The notes beneath the pieces are model-generated. The model made no database searches. It saw nothing but the letters and a program-made list of their open reading frames with translations, and had not been told where the DNA came from. Made by a program: the position numbers and the translations under genes. From the NCBI RefSeq assembly GCF_015062615.1, contig NZ_SUUH01000002.1, positions 124,001-188,000 on the forward strand: 64,000 nt of DNA. The letters run 5' to 3'. This DNA comes from Denitrobacterium detoxificans. Its GTDB lineage: Bacteria; Actinomycetota; Coriobacteriia; Coriobacteriales; Eggerthellaceae. Of this stretch, positions 42,182 to 50,566 are shown one piece after another (position 1 is the stretch's first letter; the number at the start of each line of letters is the position of its first letter).

Positions 42182-42496
42182 ATGAAGATGAACATCAAGA
42201 AGAATGACAAGGTCAAGGTTCTCGCCGGCAAGGACAAGGGAGCCGAAGGCACCGTCATCCGTTCGCTCCCCGCTAAGCAGCGCGTTGTGGTCGAAAAGGT
42301 GAACATGGTCACGAAGGCCATGCATCCTACGCAGGCCAATCCGCAGGGTGGTCTTACTCACGTCGAGGCTCCCATCCACGTTTCCAACGTGGCTTTGGTT
42401 TGCCCCAAGTGCAACAAGGCCACGCGCGTGAGCGTAAAGCGTGTAGATGGCAAGAAGATTCGCGTTTGCAAGAAATGCGGCGCCGATATCGATTAA
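42182..42496 (+). CDS. rplX: 50S ribosomal protein L24 with C-terminal zinc ribbon
   Basis: The 104-residue protein has the KOW domain (NDKVKVLAGKDKGAEGTVI) and a C-terminal four-cysteine segment, CPKCNKATRVSVK ... VCKKCGADID, the zinc-binding version. It starts 50S folding at the 23S 5' end. A 117-base gap with three hairpins separates it from rplE. Confidence 0.96.
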   Translation: MKMNIKKNDKVKVLAGKDKGAEGTVIRSLPAKQRVVVEKVNMVTKAMHPTQANPQGGLTHVEAPIHVSNVALVCPKCNKATRVSVKRVDGKKIRVCKKCGADID

Positions 42497-42509
42497 ATTA
42501 ATCTAGTTT

Positions 42510-42586
42510 GCAAAACCAGCTCGTATGGGCTGGTTTTGCCATGACCCCCGTAAAGTGCGGGGGACGCGGGGTCGGTAATCCCGCGT
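42510..42586 (+). promoter_or_regulatory. Three consecutive hairpins between rplX and rplE
   Basis: GCAAAACCAGC (42510-42520) pairs with 42529-42539. CCCCCG (42545-42550) pairs with CGGGGG (42558-42563). ACGCGGG (42564-42570) pairs with CCCGCGT (42580-42586). None has a terminal T-run, so this is more likely an mRNA processing or ribosomal-protein control element than a terminator. Confidence 0.6.
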
Positions 42587-42613
42587 TCAAATCATCGGAA
42601 AGGGAAGAACACA

Positions 42614-43159
42614 ATGGCTACTCCTCGTCTGAAGGAACAGTACCAGAAGGTTGTCGCTCCCCAGCTCATCAAGGATCTGGGTATCGACAACGTCAACAAG
42701 ACCCCGCGTCTTGAGAAGATCGTCGTGAACATGGGCGTTGGCGCCGCTGCCAGCGATTCCAAGCTTCTCGACGCCGCTATCGCCGACATGCGCACCATCA
42801 CCGGTCAGCAGCCCATGGTTACCCGCGCCAAGAAGTCCATCGCTGGCTTCCACGTACGCGAGGGCCAGGCTATTGGCTGCAAGGTTACGCTGCGTGGCGA
42901 CCGCATGTGGGAATTCCTCGATCGCCTGCTGGCTATCGCCCTTCCTCGCGTGCGCGACTTCCGCGGTATCTCCCCGAAGAGCTTCGATGGCCGTGGTAAC
43001 TACACCATGGGCATCACCGAGCAGCTCATCTTCCCCGAAATCGACTACGACAAGATCGATCGTACTCGTGGTATGGACATCACCTTCGTCACCACTGCTG
43101 AAGATGACGTGGCGGCCAAGGCTCTTCTCGATGCCCTCGGCTTCCCGTTTAAGGATTAA
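42614..43159 (+). CDS. rplE: 50S ribosomal protein L5
   Basis: The 181-residue protein (TPRLKEQYQKVVAPQLIKDLGIDNVNKTPRLEKIVVNMGVG) has the L5 signature ITGQQPMVTRAKKSIAGF and LPRVRDFRGISPKSFDGRGNY. It binds 5S rRNA and the P-site tRNA loop. RBS AAAGGGAAG. Confidence 0.97.
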   Translation: MATPRLKEQYQKVVAPQLIKDLGIDNVNKTPRLEKIVVNMGVGAAASDSKLLDAAIADMRTITGQQPMVTRAKKSIAGFHVREGQAIGCKVTLRGDRMWEFLDRLLAIALPRVRDFRGISPKSFDGRGNYTMGITEQLIFPEIDYDKIDRTRGMDITFVTTAEDDVAAKALLDALGFPFKD

Positions 43160-43206
43160 GCAACTACACTCCGCAAAACGAGTGAGTTAAAGAAAGAAGG
43201 ATATGA

Positions 43207-43392
43207 ATGGCTAAGAAATCGATGATCGCCAAAGCGAAGCGCGAGCCGAAATTCTCGACCCGTCAGCACAATCGCTGCAGCCGTTGCGGTCGCCCCCGCG
43301 CGTATTACCGCAAGTTTGGCCTGTGCCGCGTGTGCCTGCGCGAACTGGCTAACAAAGGCGAACTTCCTGGCGTTACGAAGTCTTCCTGGTAA
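43207..43392 (+). CDS. rpsN: 30S ribosomal protein S14, zinc (type Z) form
   Basis: The 61-residue protein is the short S14 form with two CxxC pairs (CSRCGRPRAYYRKFGLCRVCLRELA). It lies between rplE and rpsH as usual. RBS AAGAAGGATAT. Confidence 0.97.
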   Translation: MAKKSMIAKAKREPKFSTRQHNRCSRCGRPRAYYRKFGLCRVCLRELANKGELPGVTKSSW

Positions 43393-43497
43393 GAACCGGA
43401 TTCAATCGTCACGTTAGGTGTGCTGCTAGCGAAGGCGCGCGCATCATGGGTGCTCGCGAACCGCGCTTTCAGCTCATCACGAACCAAAGGAGAAACA

Positions 43498-43896
43498 ATG
43501 AGCATGAACGACCCCATCGCAGATATGCTTACGCGTGTGCGTAACGCAAATTCTGCGGGCCACGATACGGTTTCGATGCCCTCCAGCAAGAAGCTGGTGG
43601 AAATCGCCCGCATCATGCACGAAGAGGGCTATATCGCCGGCTACGAGATTGAACCCTCTAGCCCCCGCGACATCCTCGAGATTACGCTGAGGTACGGCGC
43701 CAAGAAGAACCGCACGATCCGCGGCATCAAGCGCATCAGCAAGCCTGGCCTGCGCATCTACGCTGGCAAGGACGAGCTGCCCCGCGTTCTGGGTGGTCTT
43801 GGCACTGCAATCATTTCCACGTCTCAGGGCGTTATGGCCGACCGCGATGCTCGCAAGAAGGGCATCGGCGGCGAAGTCATCGCCTACATCTGGTAA
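43498..43896 (+). CDS. rpsH: 30S ribosomal protein S8
   Basis: The start is ATG 43498 with AAAGGAG upstream; the open frame extends to 43420 without support. The 132-residue protein (MNDPIADMLTRVRNAN ... GGLGTAIISTSQGVMADRDARKKGIGGEVIAYIW) is S8, which binds 16S helix 21 and in some bacteria represses the spc operon. Confidence 0.97.
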   Translation: MSMNDPIADMLTRVRNANSAGHDTVSMPSSKKLVEIARIMHEEGYIAGYEIEPSSPRDILEITLRYGAKKNRTIRGIKRISKPGLRIYAGKDELPRVLGGLGTAIISTSQGVMADRDARKKGIGGEVIAYIW

Positions 43897-43913
43897 AGGA
43901 AGGGAGCGATAGT

Positions 43914-44456
43914 ATGTCTCGTATTGGTAAGATGCCTGTCGTCATCCCCGAAGGTGTCGACGTTACCATCGACGGTTCCACCGTCACTGTGAAGGGCAAG
44001 CTGGGTGAGCTCACCCGCACCTTCCAGTCCATTCTGAAAATTTCTCAGGTCGAGAACACCATCGTGGTGGAGCGTCCTGATGATTCCCGCGAAGCCAAGA
44101 GCCTCCATGGCCTCACGCGTACGCTGATCCAGAACATGGTCATCGGCGTGTCGGAAGGCTACTCCAAGAAGCTCGAGCTCGTCGGCGTTGGCTACCGTGC
44201 CGCTCTCAAGGGTTCCAACCTTGAGCTGTCCCTCGGTTTCTCGCATCCCGTTGTTGTCGAGCCTCCGGCCGGCATCACGTTCGAGGTTCCCAGCCCCACG
44301 GAAATCTTCGTGAAGGGCGCCAGCAAGGAAGCCGTCGGTCAGGTTGCCGCTAACGTTCGCGCCTGGCGCAAGCCTGAACCCTACAAGGGCAAGGGTATCC
44401 GCTACGAGGGCGAGCATGTCCGTCGTAAGCTCGGCAAAGCCGCCAAGTCCGAATAA
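43914..44456 (+). CDS. rplF: 50S ribosomal protein L6
   Basis: The 180-residue protein (SRIGKMPVVIPEGVDVTIDGSTVTVKG) ends in the L6 signature PEPYKGKGIRYEGEHVRRKLGKA. It lies near the sarcin-ricin loop. RBS AAGGAAGGGAG. Confidence 0.97.
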   Translation: MSRIGKMPVVIPEGVDVTIDGSTVTVKGKLGELTRTFQSILKISQVENTIVVERPDDSREAKSLHGLTRTLIQNMVIGVSEGYSKKLELVGVGYRAALKGSNLELSLGFSHPVVVEPPAGITFEVPSPTEIFVKGASKEAVGQVAANVRAWRKPEPYKGKGIRYEGEHVRRKLGKAAKSE

Positions 44457-44473
44457 GCGCGAAGGGATACGAT

Positions 44474-44842
44474 ATGAAGAAGCTTCAGAAAAAGCAAGCT
44501 GGGCTGCGTCGCCGTCATACCCGCGTGCGCGGCAAGGTTTCGGGCACGGCCGCCCGTCCCCGTCTGTGCATCACGCGCAGCAACTCCAACATGTACGCTC
44601 AGGTTATCGACGATGTAGCTGGCAAGACGCTCTGCGGCGTGTCCACGCTCGGCCCTGAGTTCAAGGCTACCGACAAGAAGGGCGCTACCGTCGAAGGTGC
44701 CGCCGCGCTTGGCGAGATTATCGGCAAGAAGGCTATTGCCGCCGGTATTACCGAAGTCGTTTTCGACCGTGGCGGAAACCTGTATCACGGGCGCATCAAG
44801 GCTGTTGCCGAAGGTGCCCGCGAAGCAGGCCTGAAATTCTAA
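44474..44842 (+). CDS. rplR: 50S ribosomal protein L18
   Basis: The 122-residue protein (KKLQKKQAGLRRRHTRVRGKVSGTAARPRLCITRSNSNMYAQVIDD) ends DRGGNLYHGRIKAVAEGAREAGLKF, typical of L18, the 5S rRNA partner of L5. It is 17 bases after rplF. Confidence 0.97.
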   Translation: MKKLQKKQAGLRRRHTRVRGKVSGTAARPRLCITRSNSNMYAQVIDDVAGKTLCGVSTLGPEFKATDKKGATVEGAAALGEIIGKKAIAAGITEVVFDRGGNLYHGRIKAVAEGAREAGLKF

Positions 44843-44854
44843 GAGAGGGTTAGT

Positions 44855-45382
44855 ATGGCTCGTAAGCAAGAACATCAGTCTGACGTTCCTGAGCTTCAGG
44901 AGCGCGTGGTATACATCAATCGCGTTTCCAAGGTTGTCAAGGGTGGCCGTCGCTTCGGTCTCACCGCCCTGGTCGTCGTAGGCGACGGTAACGGCAACGT
45001 GGGCATCGGCATGGGTAAGTCCCAGGAAGTGCCCATCGCCATCCGCAAGGGTGTCGAAGACGCCAAGAAGAACATGTTCTCCGTGCCGCTCACTGCCGAT
45101 GGTACGCTTCCTCACGAAGTTATCGGCGAGTACGGCGCAGGCCGTGTGCTCATCAAGCCGGCTACGCCTGGTACCGGCGTTATCGCCGGTGGCGCTGCTC
45201 GTGCCGTCATGGAGCTCGCTGGCGTCAAGGACGTCTTCGCGAAGTCCCTGGGCACCGACAACGTTATGAACGTGGTCAAGGCTACCGCTGCTGGCCTGCA
45301 GTCCATGCAGAGCCCCGAAGAAGTGGCCGAGCGCCGCGGCATTTCGGTCGCCAAGATCTACGGCTGGAAGGACAGTGAATAA
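44855..45382 (+). CDS. rpsE: 30S ribosomal protein S5
   Basis: The 175-residue protein (LQERVVYINRVSKVVKGGRRFGLTALVVVGDGNGNVGIGMGKSQEVP) is S5, involved in decoding accuracy and mRNA unwinding. It is 12 bases after rplR, and rpmD begins three bases after its stop. Confidence 0.97.
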   Translation: MARKQEHQSDVPELQERVVYINRVSKVVKGGRRFGLTALVVVGDGNGNVGIGMGKSQEVPIAIRKGVEDAKKNMFSVPLTADGTLPHEVIGEYGAGRVLIKPATPGTGVIAGGAARAVMELAGVKDVFAKSLGTDNVMNVVKATAAGLQSMQSPEEVAERRGISVAKIYGWKDSE

Positions 45383-45385
45383 CCC

Positions 45386-45577
45386 ATGGCAGAGAAGAAG
45401 ACGCTGCATGTAAAGCAGGTTCGTAGCGCCATCGGCCGTCCCGCCACGCAGGGTAAGACCCTGAAGGCACTGGGTCTTGGCCGCATCGGCAAGGAACGCG
45501 ACCTGGTCGACAACGAATCCGTTCGCGGTCAGATCTTCAAGGTCAAGCACCTCATCGAAGTCACCGAGAACAAATAA
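45386..45577 (+). CDS. rpmD: 50S ribosomal protein L30
   Basis: The 63-residue protein (KTLHVKQVRSAIGRPATQGKTLKALGLGRIGKERDLVDNESVRG) is L30. Its start is nearly coupled to rpsE. A structured 137-base gap separates it from rplO. Confidence 0.96.
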   Translation: MAEKKTLHVKQVRSAIGRPATQGKTLKALGLGRIGKERDLVDNESVRGQIFKVKHLIEVTENK

Positions 45578-45585
45578 GTGCACAA

Positions 45586-45694
45586 GGCCCCGGGGTTTGC
45601 CTCCGGGGCCATATTTGGTAATATGCCAGATTGTGCATCTGGCACAGGAAGTTAGCTGGCGGCGAGCTGCCAGCGTACCCGCGAATAGCGGGTA
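45586..45694 (+). promoter_or_regulatory. Structured rpmD-rplO intergenic leader with four hairpins
   Basis: Four stem-loops occur in series: GGCCCCGG/CCGGGGCC (45586-45610), TGCCAGAT/ATCTGGCA (45624-45644), GCTGGC/GCCAGC (45655-45674) and TACCCGC/GCGGGTA (45676-45694). The first is followed by only ATATTTGG, a weak terminator tail. The region may attenuate or process the mRNA before rplO; a ribosomal-protein-binding leader is possible. Confidence 0.55.
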
Positions 45695-45714
45695 AGCGAA
45701 AGGAGAATGCAGTA

Positions 45715-46164
45715 ATGGAACTCAAGGATCTTAAGCCGGCAGAGGGCTCTCGTAAGAACCGCAAGCGCGTTGGTCGCGGTGCTGCTTCTGGTACGGGTAA
45801 AACCGCCGGTCGCGGTCTGAACGGTCAGAAGTCCCGCGCTGGTGGCGGCAAGGGTGCCGGCTTCGAGGGTGGCCAGACTCCTCTGGCACGTCGTCTGCCG
45901 AAGCTCCCCGGCTTCCGCAACATCAACCGCGTGGAGTATCTGCCTGTTAACGTTAGCCGTCTCGAGGAAAAGTTCGAGGCTGGCGAAGTGGTCGACGGCG
46001 ATAGCCTGAAGGCCAAGGGCATCATCAAGCATGCTGATGCTCCCGTAAAGGTTCTGGGCGATGGCGAAATCACCAAGGCCCTGACTGTCAAGGTGGACAA
46101 GGTATCCGCAAGCGCTGCCGCGAAGATCGAGGCAGCTGGAGGAAAGGTTGAGCAGCCTTGCTAA
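45715..46164 (+). CDS. rplO: 50S ribosomal protein L15
   Basis: ATG 45715 follows AAAGGAG. The 149-residue protein (MELKDLKPAEGSRKNRKRVGRGAASGTGKTAGRG) is L15, ending KIEAAGGKVEQPC. Its last seven bases overlap the secY start. Confidence 0.97.
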   Translation: MELKDLKPAEGSRKNRKRVGRGAASGTGKTAGRGLNGQKSRAGGGKGAGFEGGQTPLARRLPKLPGFRNINRVEYLPVNVSRLEEKFEAGEVVDGDSLKAKGIIKHADAPVKVLGDGEITKALTVKVDKVSASAAAKIEAAGGKVEQPC

Positions 46165-47441
46165 GTTCCCTGGTAGAAGCATTCAAGGTTAAGGAGCTGC
46201 GTAACAAGATTCTGTTTACGCTGGCCATCCTTGCCCTGTATCGCCTGGGTTCGTACATTCCGGTGCCCGGCATCCCGTTCGCCGCGTTCGCGCAGGCGTA
46301 TCAGGAAGCCGGCGGCGCCGCTATGACGATGATCGACATCTTTTCTGGTGGTGCGCTTTCCCACTTCAGCGTGTTCGCGCTGGGCATCATGCCCTACATC
46401 ACTGCATCTATCATCATGCAGCTGATGCAGGGCGTTATTCCCGCCGTGGGCCGCTGGGCCAAGGAAGGCGAAGCCGGCCGCAAGAAGATTACGCAGGCGA
46501 CGCGTTGGCTCACGCTTGCGCTTGGTCTCATCAACGCCGTTGGTTACCTGCTGCTCTTTCAGTCCAGCACGTACGGCGTGACGTTCTCTTCTGAAGTGCC
46601 CTATGGCCTTACGTGCTTCCTCGTGGTGTTCACGCTCGTTGCCGGTACCGGCTTCATCATGTGGATGGGCGAGCTCATCACGCAGCGTGGCATCGGCAAC
46701 GGCATGTCGCTCATCATCTTCACGAGCATCGTCTCGCGTGTGCCCTCGGCTATCTTCGAGAGTGCCACGAGCCAGTCCGATGCAGGCATGGGCCTGGCTA
46801 TCACGCTGCTCATCCTTGCTGTGGTAATCATTGCCATTCCCGCGATCATTTTCATGGAGCGCGCTCAGCGTCGCATTCCCGTCAGCTACGCCAAGCGCGT
46901 GCAGGGTCGCAAGATGATGGGTGGCCAGTCCACCTACATCCCCCTGAAGGTGAATGCCGCGGGCGTTATCCCCATCATCTTCGCGAGCTGCCTTATCTAC
47001 TTCCCGGCGCAGATTGCCGCGCTGTTCAACGTAGATTGGCTGAATTCGTTCGCGAACGCTATTTCGAGCGGATGGGTCAACTGGGTGCTTACCTTCGTGC
47101 TCATCATCTTCTTTGCGTATTTCTACACGTCGATGGTGTTCAATCCCGAAGAGCTTTCCAGTAACCTGCAGAAGCAGGGTGGCTTCGTGCCTGGCATTCG
47201 TCCTGGCACGGCTACCGTGAACTACATCAAGAGCGTGATCAAGCATGTCACGCTTCCCGGTGCCATGTTCATTGCCGCTGTTGCAGTTGTGCCTTCCATC
47301 CTGTTCTCGTTTACGAACAACTATCTTATTCAGGCGTTTGGTGGTACGTCCATCCTCATCATGATTGGCGTTGCCCTCGACACCATGAATAAGGTCGAGT
47401 CCCAGTTGAAGATGTACAACTACGATGGCTTCTTCAAGTAA
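46158..47441 (+). CDS. secY: Protein translocase channel subunit SecY
   Basis: The 427-residue, ten-helix protein starts at TTG 46158, overlapping rplO by seven bases, which couples the two. Landmarks include YRLGSYIPVPGIPF, the plug region GGALSHFSVFALGIMPYITASIIMQL and AYFYTSMVFNPEELSSNLQKQGGFVPGIRPG. It forms the SecYEG channel with SecE, encoded at 59.9 kb. Confidence 0.98.
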   Translation: MLSSLVEAFKVKELRNKILFTLAILALYRLGSYIPVPGIPFAAFAQAYQEAGGAAMTMIDIFSGGALSHFSVFALGIMPYITASIIMQLMQGVIPAVGRWAKEGEAGRKKITQATRWLTLALGLINAVGYLLLFQSSTYGVTFSSEVPYGLTCFLVVFTLVAGTGFIMWMGELITQRGIGNGMSLIIFTSIVSRVPSAIFESATSQSDAGMGLAITLLILAVVIIAIPAIIFMERAQRRIPVSYAKRVQGRKMMGGQSTYIPLKVNAAGVIPIIFASCLIYFPAQIAALFNVDWLNSFANAISSGWVNWVLTFVLIIFFAYFYTSMVFNPEELSSNLQKQGGFVPGIRPGTATVNYIKSVIKHVTLPGAMFIAAVAVVPSILFSFTNNYLIQAFGGTSILIMIGVALDTMNKVESQLKMYNYDGFFK

Positions 47442-47456
47442 AGGAAGTGTTGCGTA

Positions 47457-48086
47457 ATGAATATCGTACTCCTCGGAGCACCCGGTGCCGGTAAGGGCAC
47501 GCAGGCTGCGAAGCTGGTCGAGAAGTTTGGCATGTGCCACATCTCCACGGGCGACATCCTGCGCGCTGCCGTGCGTGACCAGACGGAACTTGGCGTGAAG
47601 GCCAAGGGCTTCATGGATGCCGGCGAACTTGTTCCCGACGAGCTCATCATCGACCTCATGAAGGAGCGCATCCAGCAGCCCGATACGCAGGCTGGCGTTT
47701 TGTTCGACGGTTTTCCGCGTACCACCACGCAGGCCGTTGCTCTCGATGGTATGCTCAGCCAGCTCGAGCGTCCGCTCGACGCCGCTCTGCTCATCGACGT
47801 CGACTTCGAAGTTATCGTCAAGCGCCTCACCAGCCGCCGTATGTGCCGTGAGTGTGGCTTTATCGGCTCCGAAGCCGATGGTGCTTCGTGCCCGAAGTGC
47901 TCTGGCGAGATGTACCAGCGCGACGACGACAACGAGGCCACGGTGCGTAATCGTCTCGACGTTTACGAGAAGTCCACGGCTCCGCTGATCGACTACTATC
48001 GCGGTAGCGATCTTCTGGTTGCTGTCGATGGCGATCGCGACCCGAACGTCGTTCTCGAAGACATCGTTGCGAAGCTCAACCTGTAA
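47457..48086 (+). CDS. adk: Adenylate kinase with zinc-type LID
   Basis: The 209-residue enzyme has the P-loop GAPGAGKGTQAAKL, FDGFPRTTTQA, and a long LID carrying four cysteines (CRECGFIGSEADGASCPKC), the zinc-binding form. It converts ATP and AMP to two ADP. It is 15 bases after secY. A terminator follows instead of the usual map-infA-rpmJ-rpsM genes. Confidence 0.97.
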   Translation: MNIVLLGAPGAGKGTQAAKLVEKFGMCHISTGDILRAAVRDQTELGVKAKGFMDAGELVPDELIIDLMKERIQQPDTQAGVLFDGFPRTTTQAVALDGMLSQLERPLDAALLIDVDFEVIVKRLTSRRMCRECGFIGSEADGASCPKCSGEMYQRDDDNEATVRNRLDVYEKSTAPLIDYYRGSDLLVAVDGDRDPNVVLEDIVAKLNL

Positions 48087-48110
48087 AACAGGATTGCATC
48101 ACGCGCGTGT

Positions 48111-48139
48111 GGGGCAGGGAAGTATCCCTGCCCCTTTTT
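48111..48139 (+). terminator. Intrinsic terminator after adk
   Basis: GGGGCAGGGA (48111-48120) pairs exactly with TCCCTGCCCC (48125-48134), with a four-base loop, followed by TTTTT. Confidence 0.95.
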
Positions 48140-48226
48140 CTGCCTTGCGAGCCGTTCATCTGGGCATCCATTGCGAAGATAGGCGTGATTCCTTCGCATA
48201 CGGTATGCGTTGCGCCCATCCTTATT

Positions 48227-48232
48227 TATAAT
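48227..48232 (+). promoter_or_regulatory. TATAAT -10 element immediately before a start codon
   Basis: TATAAT ends nine bases before the ATG at 48242, so a transcript would begin at or within a few bases of the start codon. The -35 region is weak. A leaderless mRNA is suggested. Confidence 0.6.
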
Positions 48233-48241
48233 GAGCGCAGT

Positions 48242-50422
48242 ATGCAAACGTCTTTCGAAAGAATACGCGACCTGGTCGGCTCCTTCCTGCGCGCTCATGC
48301 GGGGGAAGTGAATCACTATATTCGCTGTGCGGCGGTCCTTATTGCCATCGCTCTCTTCCTGGAGATATTCGTCTTCAACTTCAATCACTGGGCCACGCTC
48401 GGGTATGACTGCGTGAACCTTTCCAGCAAGCTCACGCTCCAGCAGAACGAGACCGACGAAACGTATCGCATTACCGAAGCCGATAACGTCATCGAGTTCT
48501 CGAACCTGAACAAAGAGGTCAAAAACGTTCGCATCGACTTCGATGGCAACCAGTCGGCCCAAAACGTTCAGGTGAAAATCGAGTTCACCGATGAAGGTCA
48601 CGAGACGTACTTCGACTCCACCGAGTACTCCTCGGGCGTGCCCGTGCGAACGGTGGCCACGAATGATGACGGCACGGAATATTTGAAGCTCAACACCACG
48701 GGCCTTACGAACAACTTGCGCATCGAGATCACGGGTGAGGATGTTACGTATCCCATCAAGATCAAGGCCGTGTATATCAACAATACGTACCCGTTCTACT
48801 TCCTGGGAACGCGCTTTCTGATCGCACTCGCCGTAATCACGTTCATCTATTTGTTCCGCCCCAAGTCGTCTATCTACCGTATCTCGGTGGTGGAATCGAC
48901 TAGGTTTTCTAAGGCGTGCATCTTTGCGGCGAACATCCTGGAGATATACCTGGTGTCTGTCTTGCTGTTCACCGGTTCGAATCTCGTGGGCGTTGCCACG
49001 CAGGCATACAATTCTGGTTCGTGGGATCCCACGAGTGTCATTACCACGTTCGAGGTGGGTGGCGAAAACTCGCAGCAGTATGCGCGTTTGGCTGAAGCCA
49101 TGTCGCATGGGCAGCTCTATCTCGACGAAGAGCCGCCTGAATGGCTGCAGGAAATGGACAACCCCTACGATAAGGGCGCGCGTGACGAATTGCAGAAGGC
49201 GACGGGCGAATCGTACCTGTGGGATGTTGCCTATTACCAGGGGCATTACTACGTCTACTTTGGCGTGGTTCCCGTCATCGTATTCTATTTGCCGTATTTG
49301 TTGCTCACGGGCGGCTCGTTCCCTACGGCAGTGGGGGTGTGGATTGCCGCAGTTGCGTTCATCCTCGGCTGCACGGCGTTGCTCCATCGCTTCGCCCGTC
49401 ATCATTTCAAGCATGTGAGCCTTGGTCTCTACCTATTGCTGCAAATGCCCCTCGTTTTCTGCTGTGGCATTCTCTACCTGGTTAAATTCCCCACTTTCTA
49501 TTCGCTTCCCATTATGATGGCGCTTGCGTTTTCCATGTGGGCGCTCTATTTGTGGATGCGTGGTCGCTCGGCGAAGCATCCGCTGGGCTGCTATCTGGGC
49601 GGGTCGTTGTGCATGGCCTTGGTCATGGGCTGTCGTCCGCAGTTTATTCTGCTTGCGCTGGTGGCCATTCCGCTGTTCTGGCGTAGGTACATTTCCGAGC
49701 GCCGCATCCTCACGAAGCGCGGGGCCATCGAATTCCTATGCCTCATCGCCCCGTTCGTGGTGGTGGGCGTGGGCATCATGCTTTACAACTACGCGCGATT
49801 CGGCAGCTTTACCGATTTCGGCAGCAACTACAACCTTACGACGAATGACATGACGAAGCGCGGTATGGACCTGGGACGCTTGGCGCCGGCGCTGTTCGCC
49901 TTCTTCTTCCAGACGCCTACCACTACGGGTGTGTTCCCGTATATCCAGGCGGCTACGTTCGATACCACCTACATGGGGCAGACCATCAAGGAAGTCACCT
50001 TCGGCGGCATCTTTGCCTGTCTTCCCGTCTTGTGGATCCTTCCGCTGGCCATTCGGGGAGTGCGCATGCGCGTTCGCTCGCGTAGCACGCATACCACGGC
50101 GGGCGTCATCATCGTGCTGTTGGTTGCGGGTGTGCTCATCGCACTTGCCGATGCGGAAATGGCGGGCATTCTGCAGCGTTACTTCGCCGACTTCAGCATC
50201 ATGTTCTTGCTGGTGGTCGTGCTTACGGTCTTCATCTTGAACGAGAATATCTCGCATGAATCTATGGGCTTCGACATCGCCATGAAGATCTTGCCAGCCC
50301 TTGTGGGCGTTAGCTTGGCATACAGTTTCCTGTTGTGCCTGGTTGCGGAAACGGGCTGGTATTCCGAGGCGTATCCGTGGGCGTACCAGAGCATCATCCA
50401 CATGTTCCAATTCTGGACATAG
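48242..50422 (+). CDS. Large polytopic membrane protein, possible GT-C type glycosyltransferase
   Basis: ATG 48242 is preceded by TATAAT and no clear ribosome site, suggesting leaderless translation. The 726-residue protein has one N-terminal membrane helix (residues 23-42), a soluble beta-rich domain of about 130 residues, then at least ten membrane helices. These surround a conserved-looking YYQGHYYVYFGVVPVIVFYLPYLLL segment and an acidic external loop (YLDEEPPEWLQEMDNPYDKGARDE). This topology resembles GT-C polyprenyl-sugar transferases, but no signature motif proves it. Product and substrate are unknown. Confidence 0.65.
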   Translation: MQTSFERIRDLVGSFLRAHAGEVNHYIRCAAVLIAIALFLEIFVFNFNHWATLGYDCVNLSSKLTLQQNETDETYRITEADNVIEFSNLNKEVKNVRIDFDGNQSAQNVQVKIEFTDEGHETYFDSTEYSSGVPVRTVATNDDGTEYLKLNTTGLTNNLRIEITGEDVTYPIKIKAVYINNTYPFYFLGTRFLIALAVITFIYLFRPKSSIYRISVVESTRFSKACIFAANILEIYLVSVLLFTGSNLVGVATQAYNSGSWDPTSVITTFEVGGENSQQYARLAEAMSHGQLYLDEEPPEWLQEMDNPYDKGARDELQKATGESYLWDVAYYQGHYYVYFGVVPVIVFYLPYLLLTGGSFPTAVGVWIAAVAFILGCTALLHRFARHHFKHVSLGLYLLLQMPLVFCCGILYLVKFPTFYSLPIMMALAFSMWALYLWMRGRSAKHPLGCYLGGSLCMALVMGCRPQFILLALVAIPLFWRRYISERRILTKRGAIEFLCLIAPFVVVGVGIMLYNYARFGSFTDFGSNYNLTTNDMTKRGMDLGRLAPALFAFFFQTPTTTGVFPYIQAATFDTTYMGQTIKEVTFGGIFACLPVLWILPLAIRGVRMRVRSRSTHTTAGVIIVLLVAGVLIALADAEMAGILQRYFADFSIMFLLVVVLTVFILNENISHESMGFDIAMKILPALVGVSLAYSFLLCLVAETGWYSEAYPWAYQSIIHMFQFWT

Positions 50423-50566
50423 CCCCACAATCTTCGTTTCTTCACAACTCCACCACGCGAAACCCCACTTACCGAACGTCATTGCACCTTAAAGTGCATT
50501 ACGTCCGTCCTTCGAAAGCCACTGATACGATTGGTTTCAGCAGAGGTCCCTTCGAAGGAGAGGTAT

